Assembly: GCA_028821605.1 (NCBI GenBank)
Contig: JAPPFM010000059.1
Span: 124,001-188,000, forward strand
Direction of reading: 5' to 3'
DNA from: Candidatus Poribacteria bacterium
Lineage (GTDB): Bacteria > Poribacteria > WGA-4E > WGA-3G
DNA: 64,000 bases
Part shown: one piece after another, positions 1-8,536 of the stretch
How the letters are laid out: each line of letters begins with the position of its first letter
Numbering within the stretch: position 1 is the first letter of the stretch
Notes under the pieces: generated by a model
Told to the model about the DNA's origin: nothing
The model's input: the letters and a program-made list of their open reading frames with translations, nothing else
Database searches by the model: none
Program-made: the position numbers and the translations under genes

Positions 1-1548
1 ACTCCAAAAAGTGGTATTAATTTGGGTAGCAACTTCTGCTTCTGAGTTCCATACACGATCCGCGTTGAACGATGTTTGCATCGCTGTCCGATCCAAAGTA
101 CTTTGGACATCACGAGGCGCGAATCGGAAATTGGGTTCTCCAGGGGTATCAATTTGCTGATCAAAATAGGCACCGATTGGATTGATGACAAGGTGATAAT
201 AGATATCAGTTTTTGGATTCGGGTCAATTAGGATTTCAATACACTCATCTTCCCAAATCGGTGAGTCATGCTGAGTTTGTGAAACATACAGAAGATAGAA
301 GTCAAATACGTACGCCTTTATCCCGATATAAAAATTCTCTGCATCCCACATTAAAAAGGTTTCAGTCAGGTTTTTAGGTGCACCGGTGCCATTTGGATTT
401 TGAAATGGAGGAAGCGCACCAGCTGTTTGCCACACAATTTCAGATAAATTGCCGTCAATAACAGGCGACTGTGTTATTTGCGGAACAGACTGAGCAACAT
501 CCGCAAACGGATTCGGTTCAGCATCCGCAAGTTTGTCTTTGTCACTCGATGAACCCGGCAGAAGTGAAATCGCATCGGTGGCTTTCAACCGCAACAGCGG
601 TCCACCATCGTTAACAATGGTTAACCCCGTCTCATCGTCAATTTGTGCTGGCAAATTGACAACGATTTGTTGTTTCTCACTCTCAAATTCGACATCAGCA
701 GCGTAATTTTCAGGAAGCTGTAAGCGAATGCTACCACCTCCCGCTGTTATATCCATCGGTGCTGCAACGGGGTCAAGGATCAGCAACCCAATTGAGCCGT
801 TTTGCGTCTCCAGTTTGTTTTGCCCTTGGGTTAGCAAGATTTTTCCATCAATATCACCCTTCACCACACTGATGGTATAGTTGCCCAAGGTTTCATCTAA
901 ACGGACATCCCCTGTCCCCATTGCGATTTCTATCTTCCCACGGATACGCTGGAGGCTTATACTTCCCGCTTTCGCCTGAAGCTTAACAGATATATCCGCA
1001 GGCGTTTTAATCGTACATTTCAATTGAAGTTGGTCGCGAAGTGTTGTTGGTAGATCTCCTATATTAGAGGGTTCATTAGGTTGTTCCTCAGGAGAGTTAC
1101 CTGGTAGTTGGACCTCCAACTGAAGTGCACCATCGTTTTGTCCACCGGTCAATGCGATGCTGTCAAGGTAAGTGCGAATTAGCGTATCCTGTTCTGTGTT
1201 TGTAGCCGGTGCCTGTTTCTCAAGGGTGATGGTGATGCTTTCACTCTCCGTAGCAATTAAGTCAATGTTACTGGGAACATCCATACCTAACTCTATCCGA
1301 TAAACGTCTTCGGAATTGAAGACTTCCGTTGATGTTGTCCCGACTATCAAGGTCTGCTCTTCATTGGCTGATTCGTTGGCGGTTGGAAGTGGTGTCTCTC
1401 CTACGACTTCGTGATCCGCTGCATCTACATGCTGGCCAGATAAATTTAGCGCGAACATGAAGAAACAAAATAGATATAGATAAGAGGGAATCGCGCGAGA
1501 TCGGGGTGCCATTCCAAGAAGATTCCTTTTTAACCCAGCAGCATGCAT
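1..1548 (-). CDS. Exported protein with DUF4097-like and CBM9-like regions, partial (3' end outside window)
   Basis: An open frame of 516 codons runs from ATG at 1548 off the left edge of the window, so the C-terminus is missing. Residues about 18-38 form a hydrophobic signal segment (YLYLFCFFMFALNL) after a basic start. The middle is rich in short beta-strand repeats of the kind seen in DUF4097-like proteins (for example AGSISLQRIRGKIEIAMGTG and TAGGGSIRLQLPENY). The last third resembles the CBM9 / DOMON-like sugar-binding fold: SPVIDGNLSEIVWQTA opens it, followed by MWDAENFYIGIKAY and WEDECIEILIDPNP, the usual CBM9 landmarks. Probably secreted or anchored at the cell surface; ligand unknown. 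Start 1548 is the most upstream ATG before the signal segment. Family assignments are by pattern only. Confidence 0.72.
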   Translation of the reverse strand, partial: MHAAGLKRNLLGMAPRSRAIPSYLYLFCFFMFALNLSGQHVDAADHEVVGETPLPTANESANEEQTLIVGTTSTEVFNSEDVYRIELGMDVPSNIDLIATESESITITLEKQAPATNTEQDTLIRTYLDSIALTGGQNDGALQLEVQLPGNSPEEQPNEPSNIGDLPTTLRDQLQLKCTIKTPADISVKLQAKAGSISLQRIRGKIEIAMGTGDVRLDETLGNYTISVVKGDIDGKILLTQGQNKLETQNGSIGLLILDPVAAPMDITAGGGSIRLQLPENYAADVEFESEKQQIVVNLPAQIDDETGLTIVNDGGPLLRLKATDAISLLPGSSSDKDKLADAEPNPFADVAQSVPQITQSPVIDGNLSEIVWQTAGALPPFQNPNGTGAPKNLTETFLMWDAENFYIGIKAYVFDFYLLYVSQTQHDSPIWEDECIEILIDPNPKTDIYYHLVINPIGAYFDQQIDTPGEPNFRFAPRDVQSTLDRTAMQTSFNADRVWNSEAEVATQINTTFWS

Positions 1549-1590
1549 GATCTTGTAATATCGGCTCGAAAACTATGGCTACAGAATTGC

Positions 1591-1619
1591 TTGACACATT
1601 TTGAATAATACTTTATACT
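1591..1619 (+). promoter_or_regulatory. Sigma-70-type promoter upstream of the xylose isomerase-like gene
   Basis: TTGACA at 1591-1596 and TATACT at 1614-1619 are separated by 17 bases. This is near-consensus and points towards the gene at 1752, leaving a leader of about 125 bases. A reversed promoter overlaps it. Confidence 0.6.
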
Positions 1620-1638
1620 TATTTATTGGAAAAGTCAA
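1610..1638 (-). promoter_or_regulatory. Candidate promoter for the minus-strand exported protein
   Basis: On the minus strand TTGACT (1638-1633) and TAAAGT (1615-1610) are 17 bases apart, pointing to the gene starting at 1548. Its -10 box overlaps that of the divergent plus-strand promoter, so the two may compete for RNA polymerase. The -10 is only a fair match. Confidence 0.35.
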
Positions 1639-1751
1639 GCGGTTTTTTCGTACCCTTCATCGCTATACAAACGTTTGTAAAGTAAAACGAATTAAAGCCA
1701 ATCAACCTGAAACGAAGTAGAATAAGGAAACACTGCACACAGGAGAAAAAG

Positions 1752-2804
1752 ATGAGCGAACCTGCTAAAGAAGCAACAGAATACTGTTTCTCTTTTGGAC
1801 CATGGAACATACATGAAGGGTTAGACCCCTTCGGACCGCCCGTTCGAGAGTCGTTCAGTTTTGACGAAAAGGTTGGATTTTATCGGGACCTCGGTTTTGT
1901 TGGAATTCAATTTCACGACGATGACATCGTGCCAGATATTGATGAGAAAACACACGCGCAGCTAATCGCGCGGACAAAAAGCGTCAAAACACAACTTGAC
2001 AATCACGGTCTGACAGCAGAGGTGGTAGCACCACGGTTATGGGAATCCCCACAGACGATTGATGGGGCTTATACCTCCAACTTCCCAGAAGAACGACAGT
2101 ATGCGCTGGAACGCTCAAAACGGTGTGTAGATGTTGCCAATGAGATCGGGTGTAAAAACCTTGTCTTATGGCTTGCCCGCGAAGGCACTTATATTCGCGA
2201 AACGAAAGACGCAGCGGGTGCGGTTGGGCAGATACTGGACGCGATTAACGCACTGCTTGAATATGACCCAGAAATCCGAATCTTAATTGAACCGAAACCG
2301 AATGAACCGATGGACATCGCCTATATTCCAACCATCGGGCATGCTATCGGTTTGGCTTATGCGAGCAATGCGCCAGCGCGCGTCGGTGGATTAATTGAAA
2401 GTGCACACGCCATCCTCGCAGGATTAGAACCCTCCGATGAAATGGGGTACGCGCTCTATCATAAGAAACTTTGGAGTGTACATCTCAACGACCAAAATGG
2501 GTTAAAATTCGACCAAGATAAGGCTTTCGGTTCCGTTAATTTGCGACGAGCATTTAATCAGGTGCGAGTCCTTGAAGAGAACGGATACGGTGAAAACGGT
2601 GAATTCGTGGGGTTGGATGTGAAAGTCATGCGAACACAACCACGCGACATCTCAACAAAACATTTACTGAGCAGTCGCAGAACCTTCCTTAACCTACTCG
2701 AAAAGGTCCGAACGTTGGATAAAAAGGTCGAACAGGAGTTTATCGCAGCCCGAGACTATGAAGGTTTGGACTTCTACATTCTCGAACACCTTCTTGGGGT
2801 GTAA
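1752..2804 (+). CDS. xylA: Xylose isomerase-type TIM-barrel protein
   Basis: The 350-residue protein follows the short, actinobacterial-type xylose isomerase layout. FSFGPWN and DPFG lie near the start, then QFHDDDIVP with the catalytic His and Asp, IEPKPNEP carrying the metal-binding Glu and the catalytic Lys, a second metal site in LIESAH, and KFDQDKAFG with the paired Asp ligands. Xylose isomerase interconverts xylose and xylulose (or glucose and fructose) with two divalent metals in the cytoplasm. It is about 35 residues shorter than the Streptomyces enzyme, and one late ligand motif reads LDVKVM rather than FDFKPP, so the true substrate may differ. The ATG has a good ribosome site (AGGAG at 1741-1745) and a near-consensus promoter upstream. 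The neighbours give no sugar operon; a FGGY kinase lies far away at 24974. Confidence 0.78.
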   Translation: MSEPAKEATEYCFSFGPWNIHEGLDPFGPPVRESFSFDEKVGFYRDLGFVGIQFHDDDIVPDIDEKTHAQLIARTKSVKTQLDNHGLTAEVVAPRLWESPQTIDGAYTSNFPEERQYALERSKRCVDVANEIGCKNLVLWLAREGTYIRETKDAAGAVGQILDAINALLEYDPEIRILIEPKPNEPMDIAYIPTIGHAIGLAYASNAPARVGGLIESAHAILAGLEPSDEMGYALYHKKLWSVHLNDQNGLKFDQDKAFGSVNLRRAFNQVRVLEENGYGENGEFVGLDVKVMRTQPRDISTKHLLSSRRTFLNLLEKVRTLDKKVEQEFIAARDYEGLDFYILEHLLGV

Positions 2805-2891
2805 AATTTACTGCAGGAGCACTTGAAACTTTTTTGTAAGGTACGCCAACTCAACGAAGAGGAACAAAGGCGGCAGAGGACAAAAACAGAC

Positions 2892-3542
2892 ATGACAACA
2901 GATATAAGCCCTCTACACGAGCCGGATGGACCGTGTTACCACGCGGTGATGCTTGTCGGTCCCCCCGGTGTTGGCAAGGGAACACAAGGGAAAATGCTGT
3001 CCCAAATTCCCGGCATTTTCCATGTCTCCAGTGGGGATATGTTCCGCGAACTCGACATCAACTCCAAATGCGGACAAATCTTCCAAGAATACGCAGGAAT
3101 TGGTAAATTAGTCCCAGATCACATCACAATTAAAATCTGGCAAGACTACATGGAGGCAAAAGTTCGTGAGCAGGTTTACTCGCCGGAGAGCGATCTGCTC
3201 ATCCTTGACGGCATCCCACGGAACATCACGCAAGCATCCTTGATGGCATCCTATGTAAATATTTTTAAAGTGATCTACTTGGTCTGTGAGGATCGGGAAG
3301 TGATGTTCAAACGCATTCGGGGACGCGCACTCAAAGAAAGCCGAATCGATGATGCCGAAGAAATGGTCGTTCGCTATCGGTGGGATGTTTACAAACGGGA
3401 AACGGAACCTCTGATTGACCACTATCCGCAAGATTTAATTCGGATTATCGACGCTAACACGATTGCAGTAGATGTTCTTCATCAAATCCTATCCACAATC
3501 GTGCCTATCCAGAAGAATCATTTCAAGCCCCCGAGCATGTAA
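2892..3542 (+). CDS. Adenylate kinase-like nucleoside monophosphate kinase
   Basis: The P-loop GPPGVGKGTQGK near the start, SSGDMFRELD for the NMP-binding part and DGIPRNITQA are those of adenylate kinase, which converts ATP plus AMP to two ADP in the cytoplasm. The region between the nucleotide motif and the C-terminal helix (RGRALKESRIDDAEE) is short, so the LID domain is of the small type with no zinc cysteines. The DGxPR motif has Ile where Phe is usual. The frame is open from a TTG at 2823, but ATG 2892 leaves the P-loop at the usual distance from the start, so 2892 is preferred; no strong ribosome site decides it. It lies 87 bases after the isomerase gene and may be co-transcribed. It may be a paralogue of the housekeeping adk, so no symbol is given. 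Confidence 0.78.
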   Translation: MTTDISPLHEPDGPCYHAVMLVGPPGVGKGTQGKMLSQIPGIFHVSSGDMFRELDINSKCGQIFQEYAGIGKLVPDHITIKIWQDYMEAKVREQVYSPESDLLILDGIPRNITQASLMASYVNIFKVIYLVCEDREVMFKRIRGRALKESRIDDAEEMVVRYRWDVYKRETEPLIDHYPQDLIRIIDANTIAVDVLHQILSTIVPIQKNHFKPPSM

Positions 3543-3573
3543 ACATTTGCGCGAAATTCCGCTTTTTGCTCAC

Positions 3574-5346
3574 TCACGGCACTATTTCATCGAGATGACG
3601 ATAAACGCGGAGTTCAGGATGTGCGAGTGCACGCATCGGAAACGGCGCGCCGCTATCAGATATCTGGATACCGAAGAACTCCGGTCGCCGCCGAAAAGTC
3701 TTTTGCAATTTGTATGGGCTTCCTTCCCCTAAAACGCGTGTGTAAAATTCAAGGGTCCCTTCCAAGTCAATTACACTCAGAGGATACCAATCCCTATCTT
3801 GATAAGATTGAGGATGCTCTCCGTATTTTTGGAACACTTCGAGATCCGGCACCAGGATAAGAACCCACTTCGCCCCTTCATCAGTCACCAACTCCAATTC
3901 AGGGAGAAGCCAGTCGAATAGGATTTCGGGAGCAGTAGCAATAGATTCTTCTGGAGGAATGTGCGCGGCTACCCAGTTCGATACCTCAATTCGAGTGGGT
4001 TGCGTGAGCAGGACAGAAGCAAAAGAGACGGTATAAACAAACGAGTAAAGCACGACAACACCACCCAAGATTACGTGAAACCACTTCCCAAACGTGTTGA
4101 CTACAGTAGGATATTGGAGGTTTCCATCTTTACGTGAACCTATCGCTTCCGAAAGCATTTCTATAATATTCGGGAAATGTCTGAGTGCGGTAGCAGCAAG
4201 CACGGTGAGTATTGGATAGAGTATTAACAGATGACGCACAAACTTAACCTTGTGTATCCCGATAAACAGTAAATAAGGAACAACGAAAGATAGTAAGAGG
4301 ATGGATTGGAAGGGTGGAAGACTGGAAGATTCTTGGTTGGAAGGTTGGAAGGTTGGAAGGTTGGGATCCCTATCCTTCCCTTTTTCCCTTTTTTCAGCCC
4401 CTTGCTGACTGCTGCCCGCTTTAAGCAACACGAGTGCATACAAAACTCCCAAACTGGAGAGAAGCGCGAGTGGCAGCCCCATGCCCCATTTTAGGAGTGT
4501 CCATAGATAAATAAACCGACTCAGCCAATCAGATTCTGCTGTAGTAATGAGACCGAAGTGTCCCCAGTGATAGTGAGAGGCTTCATACCAAAAATCCGCA
4601 AAAAAGAGATTCCATTCCGGTGAAATTAAATCTATGAGCCAATACGGACAGAGGAAGGTAAACGTCAAAGCAGAGATGCCAACAATTGTCGCAAGCCTAC
4701 GATAAAAATGCCTGCTACTGATAAAACACAACAAGGCAAAAACGACAAAAACAGTCGTAAATTTGACAGCGAAACCGACTCCTACAATGACACCGAGCGA
4801 TATCGCGGTTTGAAACGTAAGCGTAGTTGAAGCAGAACGCGCACGCGTCAGGCACCAGAAAAACAGTGCTACACAGAAGGTTGCGGGAATGTCAACAAGT
4901 GCAAAACGCGACTCGTTGGTGGCGTGTAACATCGCAACAGCGAGTAATCCCGCTGCAAGTTGACCTACACGTTTGCTGTAACAGTGAAATCCAATACGAT
5001 AGGTAAACCAAAGCGTTGCTGTGGACAACAGGACATTGATGCAGCGTGCCAATAAAATCACGCCGGTCTCTGTCGGATGCCAACCACAGAACGATAGCAA
5101 TTTGCCTACGCCAGCAATGATGTAAAACCACGCTGTTCCGGGCCAGTTGTAGATTTGTGGAGGTGCCGTGAAGTGGATGAGATTCAGCACATCTTGTGCG
5201 ATTAGAACTTCACGTGGGTCGGGAGAATCGGGCAAGCCAACGTTTACGCCGATGAGGCGAAAACTGAAGCCGATGATGAGAATCGCAGCTATAACAAAAC
5301 TATCGGGTAAACGAAAACAGTTTCTCACCGCGAGAGGCACTCTCAT
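3574..5346 (-). CDS. Membrane GT-C glycosyltransferase (PMT/GT39-like)
   Basis: A 590-residue polytopic membrane protein with roughly ten hydrophobic segments. The first loop after TM1 holds SPDPREVLIAQDVLN, matching the acidic loop motif of GT-C enzymes such as Pmt/ArnT, which move a sugar from a polyprenyl phosphate to protein or lipid outside the membrane. A long soluble tail after the last TM is usual for the group. Residues about 318-352 (KREKGKDRDPNLPTFQPSNQ and onward) are polar and low-complexity, and are encoded by a GGAAGGTT-type simple repeat at 4306-4375; this looks like an insertion into a cytoplasmic loop. The ATG follows the stop of the upstream acetyltransferase directly (TAAATG), so translation is probably coupled. 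Donor and acceptor unknown. Confidence 0.75.
   Translation of the reverse strand: MRVPLAVRNCFRLPDSFVIAAILIIGFSFRLIGVNVGLPDSPDPREVLIAQDVLNLIHFTAPPQIYNWPGTAWFYIIAGVGKLLSFCGWHPTETGVILLARCINVLLSTATLWFTYRIGFHCYSKRVGQLAAGLLAVAMLHATNESRFALVDIPATFCVALFFWCLTRARSASTTLTFQTAISLGVIVGVGFAVKFTTVFVVFALLCFISSRHFYRRLATIVGISALTFTFLCPYWLIDLISPEWNLFFADFWYEASHYHWGHFGLITTAESDWLSRFIYLWTLLKWGMGLPLALLSSLGVLYALVLLKAGSSQQGAEKREKGKDRDPNLPTFQPSNQESSSLPPFQSILLLSFVVPYLLFIGIHKVKFVRHLLILYPILTVLAATALRHFPNIIEMLSEAIGSRKDGNLQYPTVVNTFGKWFHVILGGVVVLYSFVYTVSFASVLLTQPTRIEVSNWVAAHIPPEESIATAPEILFDWLLPELELVTDEGAKWVLILVPDLEVFQKYGEHPQSYQDRDWYPLSVIDLEGTLEFYTRVLGEGSPYKLQKTFRRRPEFFGIQISDSGAPFPMRALAHPELRVYRHLDEIVP
4306..4375. repeat. GGAAGGTT-type simple repeat inside the glycosyltransferase gene
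   Basis: The plus strand carries degenerate tandem units of GGAAGGTT / GGAAGATT (for example TTGGAAGGTTGGAAGG). The unit is not a multiple of three, yet the host frame stays open. It adds a polar Pro/Ser/Gln-rich stretch to the protein. Confidence 0.7.
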
Positions 5347-5877
5347 TTAGAAAATGTCCAATTTTTCAAAGATATTTTGCCAACGTGCCAGATGATTCTC
5401 ATCTCTATGAACGGGAACAAACCCCAAGTTAAGATAATTCTTGATTGCAGGCAGACGAAAATCGTCCGTGTCTAACATGACATACGCCACATGCCGCGTT
5501 TTAAAATAGCGCAGGAGAAACACTGTCAGCCATTTTCCAAGTTTATGTCCGGTATGTTCTGGAAGCACAGCGAGCATATCAATGTAGCCGATCGGTTTGC
5601 CACGGTGACACCTATTCCAAGCACACGCCGTGCCAATAGGGACATCTCTGTGGACGGCGAAGCAGAATCCATCTGGATCAAAATTGGGTTGGTTGATAAC
5701 GTTAGCATAAGTATCTTCAGAGGTTCTGCCTTGGTCTACAAAGGTTCTATCCATTATTCGTGCCCAATAGACTTCATCCCCGCACTGATAGGTTCGGATA
5801 TGATAGCCATCAGGACACCGAAGCCTCGGTAGATTCTCCAAATCATACCGAGCCATTCTGAGTTGATCTTCCACCAT
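5347..5877 (-). CDS. GNAT-family N-acetyltransferase (downstream copy)
   Basis: A 176-residue single-domain GNAT protein. Motif A, the acetyl-CoA pyrophosphate-binding turn, is AVLPEHTGHKLGKWL; the following helix and LDTDDFRLPAIKNYLNLGFVP form motif B with the usual NLGF ending. It transfers an acetyl group from acetyl-CoA to an amine; the substrate cannot be told. It is clearly paralogous to the protein encoded just upstream (5881-6477): both share EHTGHKLGKW, MLDTDDFR and YLNLGFVPV. Three bases separate it from that gene, and its stop abuts the glycosyltransferase start, so the three form one transcription unit. A tandem duplication with later divergence explains the pair. Confidence 0.8.
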   Translation of the reverse strand: MVEDQLRMARYDLENLPRLRCPDGYHIRTYQCGDEVYWARIMDRTFVDQGRTSEDTYANVINQPNFDPDGFCFAVHRDVPIGTACAWNRCHRGKPIGYIDMLAVLPEHTGHKLGKWLTVFLLRYFKTRHVAYVMLDTDDFRLPAIKNYLNLGFVPVHRDENHLARWQNIFEKLDIF

Positions 5878-5880
5878 ATA

Positions 5881-6477
5881 TTAACGTGAAACTTTCGTCC
5901 ACAGTTCCTCAGGGAGCGTTTCTCTAACGTTTGTGATTTCTTCTGACATAGAGGGCAGTCCAAGTTTCTCAAAAATCTTCCGCCATCGTTCCGGTTGTTC
6001 GTCTTCAACGTAAACAGGGACGAATCCCAGATTCAGATAGGTCTTTACAGCAGGGATACGAAAATCGTCGGTATCCAGCATTGCACTTATGAATCCGTTA
6101 TCGCGGAAGTACGTGAGAACAGCGAGCGAAACCCATTTTCCGAGTTTATGTCCGGTGTGTTCAGCGACAACGCCTACCATGTGCACATATCCGACATCCT
6201 TTTCATCTACAGATTCCCGCCACGCACAGGCAGTCCCAACAGGCGTGTCGTGATACGTTGCGAAGTAGAGTCCGTCAGGGAGAAATACGTCTCTGCCAGT
6301 AATTTCGTTCCTCGTATCCTGCGCGGTGCGTTTTCTGCCACCGAACGAGTCGCTGATGATATTTGCCCAGTGCCCCTCGTCACCCTTTTGATAGGTTCTC
6401 ATGCTGTAGCCTGCCGGAAGTTCTAACTCTGGTAAATCTTCCAGATTGGGACGTACCATTCTAAGTTGTCGTGGCAT
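5881..6477 (-). CDS. GNAT-family N-acetyltransferase (upstream copy)
   Basis: A 198-residue GNAT acetyltransferase, paralogue of the next gene. Acetyl-CoA-binding motif A is GVVAEHTGHKLGKWV and motif B ends in YLNLGFVPVYVE. It has about 20 extra C-terminal residues. The ATG at 6477 is preceded by GGAGAAAG, making this the first gene of the acetyltransferase-acetyltransferase-glycosyltransferase unit. The shared operon with a membrane GT-C enzyme suggests, without proof, modification of a sugar or a lipid-linked precursor. The upstream 256 bases hold a repeat element. Confidence 0.8.
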   Translation of the reverse strand: MPRQLRMVRPNLEDLPELELPAGYSMRTYQKGDEGHWANIISDSFGGRKRTAQDTRNEITGRDVFLPDGLYFATYHDTPVGTACAWRESVDEKDVGYVHMVGVVAEHTGHKLGKWVSLAVLTYFRDNGFISAMLDTDDFRIPAVKTYLNLGFVPVYVEDEQPERWRKIFEKLGLPSMSEEITNVRETLPEELWTKVSR

Positions 6478-6585
6478 CTGCTTTCTCCTTTTTGGCGCAA
6501 TCGGCTTACCAGTTACACCGCAATTATATCACACCTCAAAAATTCCTCCAAGAACCTTTACAATATTTTTCCAAAATGCTATAAT

Positions 6586-6720
6586 AGTCGTCAGTCATCA
6601 GTTATCGGTTATCAGTTAACGGGTTCTTTTGTAAAAAACCACCCGCGCCCGAAGTACTCCGGAGAAAAATTGTTACTAATAATTTCTTTAGCTGGCGACT
6701 GATAGCCGAAAACTATTAAA
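6586..6720. repeat. Heptad-arm palindromic repeat, family A (copy 1)
   Basis: The left arm is built from CAGTCAT, CAGTTAT, CGGTTAT and CAGTTAA units; the right arm (6692-6716) is the reverse sense, GGCGACTGATAGCCGAAAAC. The centre is AT-rich with GGTTCTTTTGTAAAAAACC, itself able to pair. It fills the gap between the divergent acetyltransferase and aroK genes and ends just before the aroK start. Confidence 0.6.
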
Positions 6721-6733
6721 AGGCGGATATCAG

Positions 6734-7276
6734 GTGAAACGACCGTTCAAACCCTCCCCCAATATCGTGCTTGTTGGTTTTATGGGAACTGGAAAAACTT
6801 CTGTCGGTAAACGGCTCGCGACACAACTCAGGATGCGTTATGTGGACACAGACGACATTATTGAGCGAGATAGCGGGCGACGTATCAGCAATATCTTTGA
6901 GGAGGACGGGGAAGCCGCTTTTCGAGAACTTGAAAGCGAAGCCGTTCTTAAAGTTTCCAAACGGCATAATTCCGTTATCTCTACAGGGGGCGGTGTCGTC
7001 TTGAAAGAAGCCAACATGATAGCACTGAAGCAGAACGGCGTTGTTTTTTGTCTAACAGCAACCCCTGAAGAAATCTATCGGCGGGTTGGACACCAGACAC
7101 ATCGACCGTTGCTCCAAACACCCGATCCGCTCGCGAAGATCCAGTCAATGTTAGCAGAACGCCGTCCTTATTATGAAGAAGCAGATTATATGGTGAGAAC
7201 GACAGGACGCTCATTCGGTGAAATCATCTTGCACATCAAACGGATGTTTGTAAAAAGCACCAGGAGTCCAAAATGA
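6734..7276 (+). CDS. aroK: Shikimate kinase
   Basis: Shikimate kinase phosphorylates shikimate at the 3-hydroxyl with ATP, step five of the chorismate pathway. The P-loop GFMGTGKTSVGK (residues about 15-26), VDTDDIIE with the magnesium and shikimate-binding Asp, FRELE for substrate contact, STGGGVV, and the lid Arg in RPLL are all present; 180 residues is the normal size. The start is a GTG at 6734, directly downstream of a repeat element; no better ATG precedes the P-loop. The stop overlaps the aroB start by four bases (ATGA), so the two are translationally coupled, a common arrangement. Confidence 0.93.
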   Translation: MKRPFKPSPNIVLVGFMGTGKTSVGKRLATQLRMRYVDTDDIIERDSGRRISNIFEEDGEAAFRELESEAVLKVSKRHNSVISTGGGVVLKEANMIALKQNGVVFCLTATPEEIYRRVGHQTHRPLLQTPDPLAKIQSMLAERRPYYEEADYMVRTTGRSFGEIILHIKRMFVKSTRSPK

Positions 7277-8361
7277 CGAAAACCTTACGCGTGGAACTCG
7301 GAGATAATAGTTATCCGCTTGTCGTCGGGACAGGACTCCTTAACAACGTTGGAGAACACCTCATACCGCATACGAAATCGAATAAGGTGCTCATCGTTTC
7401 GGACACATTCGTTAAAGCGCGCTATATGCCTGTTGTCCTGAAGAGTCTTGAAGATGCTGGTCTTGATGTGAGTACAATGGCAGTTCCTGCTGGCGAAGAG
7501 AACAAATCGTTGGCGCAGTTCTCCCACATACAGGACAGCTTAGTTGCCCATCAACTCGATCGCGGTTCAACGCTTATCGCGCTCGGTGGCGGTGTCATCG
7601 GCGACTTGGCTGGATTTGCAGCGGCGGTATATATGCGCGGTATCCCTTACGTCCAGATTCCGACGACGTTACAGGCGCAGGTCGACGCAAGCGTTGGCGG
7701 CAAGACGGCGATTAACCATCCGAAGGGCAAGAACCTCATCGGCGCATTCCATCAACCAAAACTGGTGCTCATCGACGTAGATACGCTCAAAACCCTACCG
7801 CAACGCGACATCCGATCAGGACTTATTGAAGTTATTAAGATGGGCGTTATCCGCGATGAACCCCTATTTGAGAGGATTGAAGAAAACCTTGACGCTATCC
7901 TGAATTTAGACAACACAGCACTCACTGAGATAATTTCGCAAGCGTGTATCAACAAAGCAGAAATCGTTGCTAAAGACGAAAAAGAGAGTGGATTGCGGAT
8001 GGTCCTCAACTATGGGCATACCTTCGGACACGCGCTTGAAGCATTGACACATTACAATAGGTATCGACACGGCGAAGCGGTCTCTATCGGGATGAACTGC
8101 GCCGCACAGTTAGCAGTAAATTTGGGAATGTTCTCCGAAACCGATTTTCAACGGCAACAGACACTCCTAAAGCGTGCGAAATTGCCGATTGCCTTCCCAC
8201 CCGATCTCACCCCGGAAGCGTTATGTGACGCGATGTATTTAGACAAAAAGACGTTAGGCGGTAAACTCCGCCTCATCCTGCCGACGCGTATCGGGGAAGT
8301 CGTTATCCGAGACGATGTAGATGATCGGCATGTTTTAGAAGCTATCTCGCAATGTTTTTGA
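7273..8361 (+). CDS. aroB: 3-dehydroquinate synthase
   Basis: This NAD- and metal-dependent enzyme cyclises DAHP to 3-dehydroquinate, the second step of aromatic amino acid synthesis. LGGGVIGDLAGF is the NAD-binding glycine loop; the metal ligands are the Glu in GLIEVIKMG, the His in NYGHTFGHALE and the His in YRHGEAVSIG. 362 residues matches the family. The ATG overlaps the end of aroK by four bases. A perfect hairpin begins five bases after the stop and might also serve as a transcription terminator. No other aro genes are nearby. Confidence 0.95.
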   Translation: MTKTLRVELGDNSYPLVVGTGLLNNVGEHLIPHTKSNKVLIVSDTFVKARYMPVVLKSLEDAGLDVSTMAVPAGEENKSLAQFSHIQDSLVAHQLDRGSTLIALGGGVIGDLAGFAAAVYMRGIPYVQIPTTLQAQVDASVGGKTAINHPKGKNLIGAFHQPKLVLIDVDTLKTLPQRDIRSGLIEVIKMGVIRDEPLFERIEENLDAILNLDNTALTEIISQACINKAEIVAKDEKESGLRMVLNYGHTFGHALEALTHYNRYRHGEAVSIGMNCAAQLAVNLGMFSETDFQRQQTLLKRAKLPIAFPPDLTPEALCDAMYLDKKTLGGKLRLILPTRIGEVVIRDDVDDRHVLEAISQCF

Positions 8362-8365
8362 GTAG

Positions 8366-8423
8366 TTTTGACCATCAACTCGCGCCTTATCAAAAGTATC
8401 TGTAGACGAGTTGATGGTCAAAG
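8366..8423. repeat. Hairpin repeat, family B (copy 1)
   Basis: TTTTGACCATCAACTCG at 8366-8382 pairs with CGAGTTGATGGTCAAAG at 8407-8423 over 16 bases around a 24-base loop. A diverged copy lies at 20995-21049. It follows aroB and is joined to a family A heptad remnant on its right. Confidence 0.7.
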
Positions 8424-8449
8424 TTTTCAGTGCGGTTTTTTTCAAAAAC

Positions 8450-8515
8450 CTTTCAGTTGTCAGAAAAGGATGCTGAAATTATCCAAAACCTCTTGTAACT
8501 GACTACTGATAACCA
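8450..8515. repeat. Heptad-arm repeat, family A (partial copy)
   Basis: TTTCAGTTGTCAG on the left and TAACTGACTACTGATAACC on the right are inverted relatives of the family A arms. The copy ends about 20 bases before the first gene of the membrane operon. Confidence 0.45.
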
Positions 8516-8536
8516 CTCTCGAGGAATATAACATCT

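Noticed and set aside
2823-2891. N-terminal extension of the adenylate kinase-like protein from a TTG
   Set aside because: The extra 23 residues are charged and unlike the family, and the P-loop would lie too far from the start.
4224-4494. Short open frames on both strands over the GGAAGGTT tract
   Set aside because: Their coding look comes from the simple repeat; the long glycosyltransferase frame covers the region fully.
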